Below, one piece after another: positions 16,343 to 23,002 of a stretch of 23,028 nucleotides of DNA. How positions within the stretch are numbered: the stretch's first letter is position 1; each line of letters starts with the position of its first letter. Source of the stretch: Kiritimatiellia bacterium (GTDB taxonomy: Bacteria; Verrucomicrobiota; Kiritimatiellia; RFP12; UBA1067); NCBI GenBank assembly GCA_016303225.1, contig JAEDMC010000018.1:1-23028 (forward strand), given 5' to 3'. A model generated the notes under the pieces. It was given only the letters and a program-made list of their open reading frames with translations. It made no database searches and was not told where the DNA came from. The translations under genes and the position numbers were made by a program.

Positions 16343-17101
16343 ATGCGAAAGACAATGTTGATGACGGTGGCGGCACTGGCCGCGGCGGAGCTGTTCGCCA
16401 TTCAGGGCACGGTGTCGACGGCCGTCGAGTCCGTTTCGGGCGACGTCAAGTGGCATGCCCGCGACAAGAAGTACATCATCGAGAAGGGCAAGATCACCAA
16501 GGAGTTCAAGCTGGCGGACGTGACGTCGCTGGACATCCCGAAGCCGGCGGGCTTTGACAAGGCCGTGCAGGCCGTCGAGAACGGACAGGGTGCGTCGGCG
16601 GTCGCCACCCTGACCAAGATCGTCGCCGACTACCGCATGCTCCAGTGGGACAAGCCGGCCGGACGTTATCTGACGCTGGCGCATCTCGCCGCCGGCAATG
16701 CGCAGAAGGCCTATGACGTCTGTTCGCCAATCGTCGCCGAAGACAAGTCGGCCGGCTATTCGGGCGATCTCGCGTCCGCCTACTGGCAGGTGCTGCTGAA
16801 GCTCGGCAAGCGCGAGGAACTTGAGAAGATGCTCAAGAAGGCTGCGACGTCCGGCGATCGTCCGGCGTCTGCCGCGGCGCTCGTGATGCGCGGGGACATC
16901 ATCGTCGCCGCTTCGCACGACTCGCCGGCGGAGCTGAAGAAGGCCCTGCGCGACGGCTACATGCGCGTCGTCATGATGTACCAGGACGCGGACTGCGTCC
17001 GCGAACGCCGCGAGGCGCTTCGCAAGGCGGCTGGCTGCTTCGACAAGATGGGTCAGGCGGCGCGGGCGGAGAACCTCCGTGCGCAGGCGAAGATGATGTG
17101 A
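16343..17101 (+). CDS. Small secreted TPR-like protein
   Basis: A 252-residue protein with an N-terminal signal peptide (about 1-19). A short beta-type region follows (about 20-60, with G-D-V-K-W-H and K-Y-I-I-E-K), then paired helices of TPR type (about 65-252). I do not recognise a named family. The ATG at 16343 is preferred over a GTG at 16337 because AAGGAG (16328-16333) is 9 nt before the ATG but only 3 nt before the GTG. It lies 47 nt after the large TPR gene and 80 nt before exbB, both spacers holding 7-nt arrays. It is probably periplasmic and likely works with the large TPR protein and the ExbB/ExbD motor; this is inferred only from position. Confidence 0.8.
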   Translation: MRKTMLMTVAALAAAELFAIQGTVSTAVESVSGDVKWHARDKKYIIEKGKITKEFKLADVTSLDIPKPAGFDKAVQAVENGQGASAVATLTKIVADYRMLQWDKPAGRYLTLAHLAAGNAQKAYDVCSPIVAEDKSAGYSGDLASAYWQVLLKLGKREELEKMLKKAATSGDRPASAAALVMRGDIIVAASHDSPAELKKALRDGYMRVVMMYQDADCVRERREALRKAAGCFDKMGQAARAENLRAQAKMM

Positions 17102-17106
17102 GAAAG

Positions 17107-17141
17107 TTAGCGTTTGGAATTTAGAAGTTAGAAGTACATAA
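17107..17141 (+). repeat. Heptamer array upstream of exbB
   Basis: Five degenerate 7-nt units: TTAGCGT, TTGGAAT, then TTAGAAG twice and TACATAA. It fills the first half of the 80-nt spacer between the small TPR gene and exbB. The last units could also be read as a poor -10 box (TACATA), which I do not rely on. Confidence 0.65.
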
Positions 17142-17181
17142 GCAAGAACAAAGCAATCTGACAATCAAGGAAAACAACCAA

Positions 17182-18000
17182 ATGAATAAGATCAAGAAAA
17201 CGATGGCGGCGGCGGCGATCCTCATTGGAACGTGTGCGGCACCGGTGGCGGCGTTCCAGTCCTTCGGACAGGAGCTGACGAACGAGGCGGGTGAGACGGT
17301 CGACGCGAACACGACGTCGAACCAGCAGAAGGCGGGCGGCGGCTTCTACGACATTGTCTTTGGTTCGGGCGTCGTCGGCATGCTCCTCTGGTTTGCGCTG
17401 TTCGGCGATGGCGCGCTCGCAATCTACTTCTCGATTGACTCGTCGATTCTCATCAAGCCGGACAAGCTGATGCCGCGTCGTCTGATGGACGGCGTCCAGG
17501 CCGCGATGGCCGAGGGCGATGTCGTCAAGGCGATGGAGATCTGCCAGCAGAACCCGTCCGCCATGTCCTCGATCGTCATGGCCGCGTTCCAGCACATCGA
17601 AGAGGGCTTCGAGGCGATTCAGGAGGCCGTCACGGCGGCGTCCGACCTCGAGCAGGAGAAGATCCAGCAGCGCCTGAACTGGATTTCGGTCTGTGGCAAC
17701 CTCGGTCCGTCCCTCGGCCTTCTCGGTACGGTGCAAGGCATGATCTTGACCTTCCAGGCGCTCGCTGCCGGCGGTGCCGGCGACGCGGCCGCGCTCGCGA
17801 ACTCGATCGGCCAGGCGCTGTGGACGACGGCCGGCGGCCTGATCGTGTCCATCCCGTCCATCACCGTGTTCTATTCGCTTCGCAACAAGGCGAACCGCCT
17901 CATCCTCAAGATGACGGCGCTCACGATGGAGATCCTGAACGGTCTCCGCAACGTCTCGGTCGATCCGGGCGCCGAGGGCGGCGAAGAAGTTCAGGCTTGA
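17182..18000 (+). CDS. exbB: ExbB/TolQ/MotA-type proton channel protein
   Basis: ExbB-family proteins form the pentameric inner-membrane channel that, with ExbD, converts proton-motive force into movement of a partner such as TonB. The 272-residue protein has a signal peptide-like N-terminus (1-24), a first membrane helix (about 56-84), a cytoplasmic region (about 90-165) and two further helices. These carry the family signatures G-L-L-G-T-V-Q-G-M-I (179-188) and A-L-W-T-T-A-G-G-L (212-220). A cleavable N-terminal signal ahead of the first helix is a known variant in ExbB-like proteins outside the enteric group. AAGGA at 17167-17171 precedes the ATG. It is followed 14 nt later by exbD. Confidence 0.92.
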   Translation: MNKIKKTMAAAAILIGTCAAPVAAFQSFGQELTNEAGETVDANTTSNQQKAGGGFYDIVFGSGVVGMLLWFALFGDGALAIYFSIDSSILIKPDKLMPRRLMDGVQAAMAEGDVVKAMEICQQNPSAMSSIVMAAFQHIEEGFEAIQEAVTAASDLEQEKIQQRLNWISVCGNLGPSLGLLGTVQGMILTFQALAAGGAGDAAALANSIGQALWTTAGGLIVSIPSITVFYSLRNKANRLILKMTALTMEILNGLRNVSVDPGAEGGEEVQA

Positions 18001-18014
18001 GCTGAAGGCTGAAA
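17994..18014 (+). repeat. Heptamer units between exbB and first exbD
   Basis: GGCTTGA, GCTGAAG and GCTGAAA lie end to end, beginning in the last codons of exbB (stop TGA 17998-18000) and ending exactly at the next ATG. GAAGG (18004-18008) within them is the likely ribosome site. Confidence 0.5.
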
Positions 18015-18512
18015 ATGGCTAGGAAATCGCAAGAGAATCCGGCCCTCGACATGACGCCGATGATCGACGTCGTGTTCGAGCTCATCATCTTCTTCGTCGT
18101 CACCCTCACGGAGGCGCAGAAGAAGGACGAGACGATCGAGCTGGAGGACGGGCAGCACGGTATCGCGCTGACGCCGGAGGAACTGCCGCCGACGCACATG
18201 CAGATCGACATCGCCAGCCGTGACAAGAAGGGGAAGACACTTCCCCGCGGCCGCATCACGATGGGCGATCGCGAAATCACGCCGGACGAGATCAGCAGGC
18301 GCGTCAAGGAGCGCATGCGCAAGGTCAAGGACTTCCCGGTGCTGATCCGGGCGGACTACAACTGCCGTCACGAAGTCGTTGCGCGCGTGATGAACGCCGT
18401 CACGGCGGCCGGCATCTGGAAGATATCCTTCATGGCGGTCGGCGAGGACCGGACCTCGAAGCCGGGGCATCCCGGGCGTCCGCACCTCTTCCGCCTGAAG
18501 AACAAGAACTGA
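18015..18512 (+). CDS. exbD: ExbD/TolR-type motor protein, copy 1
   Basis: ExbD supplies the proton-binding aspartate of the ExbB/ExbD motor. The 165-residue protein has a short cytosolic N-terminus and one membrane helix (about 12-30) starting L-D-M-T-P-M-I-D, in which Asp18 matches the essential ExbD/TolR aspartate. A periplasmic domain of about 130 residues follows. This domain carries an inserted K/E/D-rich part (about 34-90) compared with copy 2. A ribosome site GAAGG is 6 nt upstream. The first 30 residues are nearly identical to those of the next gene, so the two are paralogues whose periplasmic parts have diverged. Confidence 0.9.
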   Translation: MARKSQENPALDMTPMIDVVFELIIFFVVTLTEAQKKDETIELEDGQHGIALTPEELPPTHMQIDIASRDKKGKTLPRGRITMGDREITPDEISRRVKERMRKVKDFPVLIRADYNCRHEVVARVMNAVTAAGIWKISFMAVGEDRTSKPGHPGRPHLFRLKNKN

Positions 18513-18522
18513 GGTTTGAAAC

Positions 18523-18930
18523 ATGGCGAGAAAACAACAGGACAATCCGCAGCTGGACATGACGCCGATGATTGATGTCGTGTTCGAGCTCATCATCTTC
18601 TTCGTCGTGACGATCAAGTCGGAGGACCTGTTCTCGCGCCTGAACGCGAACCGTCCGGCTCCGTTTACCGGCAACCCCACCGAGGCCGACAACACGTCGG
18701 TTACGATCGCAATCGGGCGCGGACGCGACGCGAACGGCGCCATCGTCTACAACGGGCGCGAAATCAAGCGCAAGGAGCTCGATGCGAACCTCCACGAGGT
18801 CTCGCGCACGTCGAAGAAGACGCCGATCATCATCCGTGCCGCCACCGATTCGCCGCACAAGGCGCTGGTCGACGTGCTGGACATCTGCTACCGCAACGAG
18901 CTTTTCAGCGTGAGCATCTTCACGATGTAA
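18523..18930 (+). CDS. exbD: ExbD/TolR-type motor protein, copy 2
   Basis: A 135-residue second ExbD homologue, 10 nt after the first, with GAGG before its ATG. The N-terminus and membrane helix repeat those of copy 1, including Asp18 in P-M-I-D-V-V-F-E-L. The periplasmic domain differs and is close to the usual ExbD size. Two ExbD proteins beside one ExbB suggest a heterodimeric rather than homodimeric ExbD stalk inside the ExbB pentamer; this is inference. The gene is followed 10 nt later by the TonB-like toroid protein, whose ribosome site is TAAGGAA. Confidence 0.9.
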   Translation: MARKQQDNPQLDMTPMIDVVFELIIFFVVTIKSEDLFSRLNANRPAPFTGNPTEADNTSVTIAIGRGRDANGAIVYNGREIKRKELDANLHEVSRTSKKTPIIIRAATDSPHKALVDVLDICYRNELFSVSIFTM

Positions 18931-18940
18931 GGAATACGAT

Positions 18941-20653
18941 ATGGCCGAAGAAGAATACTTGGAAGAGGAGATGCTGGAGGAAGAGGCTCCGCTGACGGCG
19001 GAGGAGCTCTTCGAGCAGCATAAGGCCGAGATCAACGCGGCATTCGAAGAGAAAGGCTTTTTCACCCGGATGGGTGAGATGTTCTCCGGCCTGTCGAAGC
19101 CGAAGTCGTCCGCCGAGTACAAGCTGGCGAAGACAGAGCTGCAGCGCCTCGCGGCGCCGCTTTTGGCGTTGCTGCTGCCGACGCTGGGCGTCACGGCCCT
19201 CATTGTCATCACGGCCATTACCGGGCAGAGCAAGAAGGTGATTCAGGTCGACATCGCGAAGGTTCAGGAGGAGGAAGTCGAGCTGGAGGAGGAAAAAGAG
19301 CCCGAACCGGAGGAAATCATACCGCCGGACGAGCAAGTCGACGTACAGGTCGACACGCCGGTTGTCGGCCCCGTCACGGACGTCGTGACGCCGAACGCGA
19401 CGCCTACGACCGAACCCGTTTCGGTGAAGCCCGCAGCGCAGGATTCCGTCGCGCTCATCAAGTCTCCGATCATGATGAAGTCGATGGCGGGCTCCCGCTC
19501 GCCGGGCATGCGCGGTGCGTTTTTGCGTGGTGGCGGCAGGTATGGTGACGCGGAGACCGAGGGCGCGGTCCTGAAGGCTCTCCGTTGGCTCAAGAAGAAT
19601 CAGGCGGCACAGGGCAACTGGCCGGGTGACATTGCGAACACGGCCCTTGCCGTTCTCGCCTATCTCGCGCACGGCGAAACGCCCGGGTCCAAGGAATTCG
19701 GCGAAACCGTCGAGAAGGCCATCCAGTACCTTATTGACGCGCAGACGATGGACGCCAACGGCGTCTGTCACTTCCGCGGCGCCGGTGGCACCGAATACGG
19801 CTACCTCATCTGCACCTATGCGCTCGCCGAGGCCTACGGCATGACCAAGAACCCGAACGCCAAGGAGGCCGCGACGATTGCGCTTCAGCGTATCGTCAGC
19901 AACCAGTCGCCGACCGGTGGTTGGGACTACAACATGAAGAAGGACTCGACGCGCGACGACATGTCCTTCGAAGGCTGGGCGCTGCAGGCCATCAAGGCCG
20001 GCAAGATGGCCGGGTTGCATCCGGACGGAATCGACGAGTGCATCAAGAAGGCCATCCGCTGCCTGAAGACGCGCAACTTCCGCAACGGCGGCTTCAACTA
20101 CACGGCGGGCGGCGCTCCGACGGGCCTTACGGCGACGGGATGCCTCTGCATGCAGCTTCTCGGCTACATGAACGAGCCGGAAGTGAAGGCGGCGCTGGAT
20201 ACGATGCGCGGCTGGCTGCCGCTCTTCGAGGGCGAAGCCAAGGGCGGACTCGTCGCGGGCGGTCCGATGCCGGGCACCGCACCGCAGTACTACGGCTACT
20301 ATGCCGCCCAGTGCAAGTATCAGGCTGGCATGTGCGCGGGCGCCAAGCCCGAGAACGTCAAGAGCTGGCAGGACTGGAACATGGCGATGAAGAAGAAGTA
20401 TCCCCAGTCCATTGAGCTCGATGGTGAGATTGCGGATGCCAACGGCAAGATGCAGCCTTGCGGCTTCTGGTCGAAGGGCTACAACAACAAATACATGGGC
20501 ACCTGCCTCATCGCCTTGCAGCTGATGGTCTACTACCGGTACCTGCCGACGACCCAAACGGAGGCCGCCAAGGCCATCGACACGCCGGACGAGACGGAGA
20601 CGAAGGCCAGTGCCAAGAAGGCCAAGGAAGTCCAGGTCGAAGTGGACATCTGA
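18941..20653 (+). CDS. TonB-like anchor fused to squalene-cyclase-type toroid
   Basis: A 570-residue protein with three parts. Residues 1-70 are an acidic cytosolic segment, very Glu-rich in the first 15. Residues 71-94 form the only membrane helix, followed by a Glu/Pro-rich linker (about 105-165) of the sort seen in TonB. Residues about 200-540 are an alpha/alpha-toroid with prenyltransferase/squalene-oxidase repeats, seen in Q-G-N-W, G-G-W-D-Y and G-G-F-N-Y turns. The D-x-D-D motif of squalene-hopene cyclases is absent, so cyclase activity is unlikely. All ten cysteines lie in the toroid. The TonB C-terminal domain is missing, and the helix lacks the TonB histidine. Placed directly behind exbB-exbD-exbD, it is probably the partner driven by the motor. 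Substrate unknown. Confidence 0.85.
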   Translation: MAEEEYLEEEMLEEEAPLTAEELFEQHKAEINAAFEEKGFFTRMGEMFSGLSKPKSSAEYKLAKTELQRLAAPLLALLLPTLGVTALIVITAITGQSKKVIQVDIAKVQEEEVELEEEKEPEPEEIIPPDEQVDVQVDTPVVGPVTDVVTPNATPTTEPVSVKPAAQDSVALIKSPIMMKSMAGSRSPGMRGAFLRGGGRYGDAETEGAVLKALRWLKKNQAAQGNWPGDIANTALAVLAYLAHGETPGSKEFGETVEKAIQYLIDAQTMDANGVCHFRGAGGTEYGYLICTYALAEAYGMTKNPNAKEAATIALQRIVSNQSPTGGWDYNMKKDSTRDDMSFEGWALQAIKAGKMAGLHPDGIDECIKKAIRCLKTRNFRNGGFNYTAGGAPTGLTATGCLCMQLLGYMNEPEVKAALDTMRGWLPLFEGEAKGGLVAGGPMPGTAPQYYGYYAAQCKYQAGMCAGAKPENVKSWQDWNMAMKKKYPQSIELDGEIADANGKMQPCGFWSKGYNNKYMGTCLIALQLMVYYRYLPTTQTEAAKAIDTPDETETKASAKKAKEVQVEVDI

Positions 20654-20681
20654 GTTGGTAGTTGGTAGTTGGTAGTCGGTG
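20654..20681 (+). repeat. Heptamer array running into the lolC start codon
   Basis: GTTGGTA is repeated exactly three times (20654-20674) right after the preceding stop codon. The fourth unit, GTCGGTG, is altered and supplies the GTG start of the next gene. A TAG inside the array (20673-20675) is in frame two codons before that GTG, so translation cannot begin earlier. Confidence 0.85.
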
Positions 20682-21926
20682 AGATCCTTTCCTCTATTCC
20701 TTGCGCTCAAGTATTTGAAACCGAAGCGGTCGGTGGCCTCGGTCATTACGGTCGTGTCGATTCTCGGCGTGATGCTGGGCGTTGCGGTCGTCATCATCGT
20801 TCGCAGCGTCATGACGGGTTTCGGCGACATCTGGGAGGAGAAGATCCTCGACTTCAAGCCGCATGTGTCGCTCGTACCGATGCAGGGCAATGTCATCTCC
20901 GGTGAGGATGAGATCGCAACGCGCCTTCGGACGATCCCCGGAGTCACCTGCGTGACGCCCGAGATCGACACGCGCGTCCTCCTTTCCTGCCGCGGACGCG
21001 TTCTGGCCCCTGTCCTGCTTGGCGTGGACGGCGACGAGTTCACTCGGGCCTACAAGATTGGTACACCACGCGCTGGCACGTTCGATCTCAACGGCGACTC
21101 GATCGTCCTCGGCGCCACGGCAGCGCGTAATCTCGGCGTCTGGGTCGGCGATGAAGTGGTTGTCTATTCGCCGAAGACGCTTGTCGCGCAGGATGAGGTC
21201 TTCCTGCCGGTCAAGTGGAAGGTCTCCGGTATCTTCTCGTGCGGACAGCATGAGTACGATTCAGGCTATGCCGTTGCGTCTCTTGCCAACGTTCGTGATC
21301 TGATGGGCATGGAGAAGGGTGTTTTCGCCATTCACGTGAAGTCCGATTGCCCCACTGACCCGGAGAAGTTCAGCAAGATCGTTGACGAATGTGTTAAACC
21401 TCAAACCCCAAACCTCAAACCTCAAACGGAACTTCGCGCCATCTCCTGGCGCGAGGCCGACCGCGAGATTTTCAATGCGCTGGCGGTCGAGAAGAACATG
21501 ACGGCGCTTTTGCTGTCGCTCATTTCGCTGGTCGCCGTCTTCTGCGTGATGAACACACTCCTCGTGCTGACCGTGCAGAAGACGCCGGAGATCGGACTGC
21601 TGAAGGCGATCGGTTTTCGTCGGTTCGAGATCATGAAGGTCTTCATGGTGCACGGAATGATTCAGTGCGGTGCTGGCATTGTCCTCGGGCTTTGTGCGTC
21701 GTGGGCCGTCCTCGCAAATCTCCAGAACATCGTCGAGTGGCTCGCGAAGCTGGGCGTCGAGGTGTTCCCCGCGTCGGTCTACGGACTCGCGGCGATTCCG
21801 CATCGGCTGATCGTCACGGATATCTTCTGGGTTGTCGGACTCGTGCTGGTCTTCGGCTTCCTGGCGTCGTTCGTTCCGGCGATGATCGCGTCTCTGAAAG
21901 ACCCGGTGAGGGCGTTGAACGGCTAG
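20679..21926 (+). CDS. lolC: LolC/LolE-type lipoprotein-releasing permease
   Basis: LolC/E permeases with the LolD ATPase extract outer-membrane lipoproteins from the inner membrane and pass them to LolA. The 415-residue protein has the expected N-terminus (L-F-L-A-L-K-Y-L-K-P-K-R, residues 6-17), a first membrane helix (about 20-46), a large periplasmic domain (about 50-265), and three helices in a C-terminal FtsX domain (about 275-410, with E-I-G-L-L-K-A-I-G-F). Only one permease is present, so it may act as a homodimer or pair with a distant gene. The GTG start is forced by an in-frame TAG two codons upstream and lacks a Shine-Dalgarno. Residues 239-249 come from an in-frame 7-nt array. 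A MacB-like exporter is the alternative. Confidence 0.87.
   Translation: MRSFPLFLALKYLKPKRSVASVITVVSILGVMLGVAVVIIVRSVMTGFGDIWEEKILDFKPHVSLVPMQGNVISGEDEIATRLRTIPGVTCVTPEIDTRVLLSCRGRVLAPVLLGVDGDEFTRAYKIGTPRAGTFDLNGDSIVLGATAARNLGVWVGDEVVVYSPKTLVAQDEVFLPVKWKVSGIFSCGQHEYDSGYAVASLANVRDLMGMEKGVFAIHVKSDCPTDPEKFSKIVDECVKPQTPNLKPQTELRAISWREADREIFNALAVEKNMTALLLSLISLVAVFCVMNTLLVLTVQKTPEIGLLKAIGFRRFEIMKVFMVHGMIQCGAGIVLGLCASWAVLANLQNIVEWLAKLGVEVFPASVYGLAAIPHRLIVTDIFWVVGLVLVFGFLASFVPAMIASLKDPVRALNG
21392..21426 (+). repeat. In-frame heptamer array inside lolC
   Basis: A decayed unit TGTTAAA (21392-21398) is followed by four clear 7-nt units: CCTCAAA (21399), CCCCAAA (21406), then CCTCAAA twice (21413 and 21420). 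It encodes a polar Pro/Gln/Lys/Asn stretch in the periplasmic domain, keeping the frame. A composition unlike the rest of the gene suggests an insertion. Confidence 0.8.
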
Positions 21927-21968
21927 AATTGCTAGAGGAGCTGGAAGAACTAGAAATCCTAGAATGGT
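21924..21968 (+). repeat. Nonamer array joining lolC stop to lolD start
   Basis: Five degenerate 9-nt units begin with TAGA or TGGA: TAGAATTGC, TAGAGGAGC, then TGGAAGAAC, TAGAAATCC and TAGAATGGT. The lolC stop TAG is the start of the first unit and the lolD ATG lies inside the last. No Shine-Dalgarno is placed at the normal distance. Confidence 0.7.
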
Positions 21969-22617
21969 AGTACTTGGCACAATTGATCTGAAGAAGAAGT
22001 TCAAACTTCCCGGCCAGAAGCCGATCGAGGTCTTGAAGGGCGTCAACTTTTCCGTCAAGACGGGCGAGAAGGTGGCGATCATCGGACGCTCCGGCGCGGG
22101 CAAGTCAACGCTCCTCAACATTCTTGGCGGACTCGAGCGTCCGACTTCCGGCACGGTGACGCGTCCGAAGAACATCGGCTTCGTCTTCCAGCAGTATCAT
22201 CTGATGCCCGAGCTGACCGTCCTCGAGAACGTTCTCCTGCCGACGATGTCCCGCCACTTTCGCGAGACGCTTCCCAAGGGGGCGGCGACATTCCTGTCGC
22301 CGCACGGCCTCGCGCAGCATCTCCTCGAGAAAGTTGGCCTCAAGGACCGGATGAAGCACCTCCCTTCCGAACTCTCCGGCGGAGAGATGCAGCGCGTCGC
22401 GCTCGCTCGAGCGCTCGTCACTTCGCCAGAACTCGTCCTTGCGGACGAGCCGACGGGCAATCTCGACGCCTGGACTGGCGCCGGTATCCTCAAGATCTTG
22501 ACCGAGCTTTCGTCCGACACCGCGCAGAAGTTCGCGCTGGTGATGGTCACCCACTCTCCAGAAGCCGCCGCCATTTGTGACCGTGTCCTCACGCTCGAAG
22601 ACGGCTTGCTGAAGTGA
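21964..22617 (+). CDS. lolD: LolD-type ABC transporter ATPase
   Basis: The ATPase that powers lipoprotein release with the upstream permease. The 217-residue protein has the full ABC set: Walker A G-R-S-G-A-G-K-S-T (41-49), Q-loop glutamines at 76-77, signature L-S-G-G-E (137-141), Walker B ending D-E-P (161-163) followed by T-G-N-L-D, and the switch histidine His197. The size fits the LolD/MacB-ATPase family. The segment between the Q-loop and the signature is slightly longer than usual (about 97-115). The ATG at 21964 begins within a 9-nt array that also covers the lolC stop. It is the last gene of the block. Confidence 0.92.
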   Translation: MVVLGTIDLKKKFKLPGQKPIEVLKGVNFSVKTGEKVAIIGRSGAGKSTLLNILGGLERPTSGTVTRPKNIGFVFQQYHLMPELTVLENVLLPTMSRHFRETLPKGAATFLSPHGLAQHLLEKVGLKDRMKHLPSELSGGEMQRVALARALVTSPELVLADEPTGNLDAWTGAGILKILTELSSDTAQKFALVMVTHSPEAAAICDRVLTLEDGLLK

Positions 22618-22755
22618 GTCGGCGCAGGTGACGGCTTTATTCGTTTTCCCTCTTATCTGGATAAGACTCACGCTCCCTCGGACCCTCTCTAACAACGCCA
22701 TCATGTTCCCGGAAGCGGGGGCGTAGGCGCTTCGCGCTGGTACACGAAAACCCAT

Positions 22756-22781
22756 CGACTTGCCGAGTCGCTTACGCGACT
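22756..22781 (+). other. Overlapping alternative hairpins
   Basis: CGACT (22756-22760) can pair with AGTCG (22766-22770) around a TGCCG loop. The segment AGTCGC (22766-22771) can instead pair with GCGACT (22776-22781) around a TTAC loop. The two stems share AGTCG and exclude each other. Confidence 0.5.
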
Positions 22782-22837
22782 GAAATGAAGTGCTTGCGGT
22801 TCGGCTATGGAGTCGTGAGTCGGGGTCGATCCCGCAG

Positions 22838-22850
22838 GTGGCATTGCCAC
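22838..22850 (+). other. Small perfect hairpin
   Basis: GTGGC and GCCAC flank an ATT loop. It is one of several compact stem-loops in the tail (another is GCGC-TTC-GCGC at 22727-22737). Confidence 0.45.
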
Positions 22851-22908
22851 ACGCAGACGGGTGAGCGCCTCGATTTGTCGTCGCGCACGAATGGAAAGTC
22901 AAAGAGTC

Positions 22909-22934
22909 GGTAGGGGCCGACGTCCTCGGCGGCC
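22909..22934. repeat. 26-bp direct repeat, copy 1
   Basis: Begins GGTAGGGGCC and ends CGGCGGCC; identical to 23003-23028, start-to-start distance 94 bp. It contains an inverted repeat GCCGA-CGTCC-TCGGC (22916-22930), so it can fold into a hairpin. It may be an interspersed palindromic element. Confidence 0.85.
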
Positions 22935-23002
22935 CGCAACCGCAATCAAACGAAATCGCGTTGTGGGGCGGTGGCGGGCGGCCATGGTTTTCGATAGTCC
23001 GA

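Noticed and set aside
14484..16376. Long minus-strand open frame opposite the large TPR gene
   Set aside because: Low-complexity Arg/Leu-rich translation without motifs; explained by codon bias on the plus strand.
18941..20653. Functional squalene-hopene cyclase or protein prenyltransferase
   Set aside because: No D-x-D-D motif and no clear zinc-ligand set; the TonB-like anchor argues for another role.
18920..21043. Long minus-strand open frame (707 codons) opposite the toroid gene and lolC
   Set aside because: Shadow frame with no recognisable domain; it crosses the heptamer array and two genuine genes.
22651..22666. Rho-independent terminator after lolD
   Set aside because: The stem is weak and A/T-rich and no T-run follows.
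22105..22902. Minus-strand gene across the end of lolD and the tail
   Set aside because: Most of it is opposite lolD; the rest has no domain and lies over hairpins, so a shadow plus repetitive DNA is the simpler reading.
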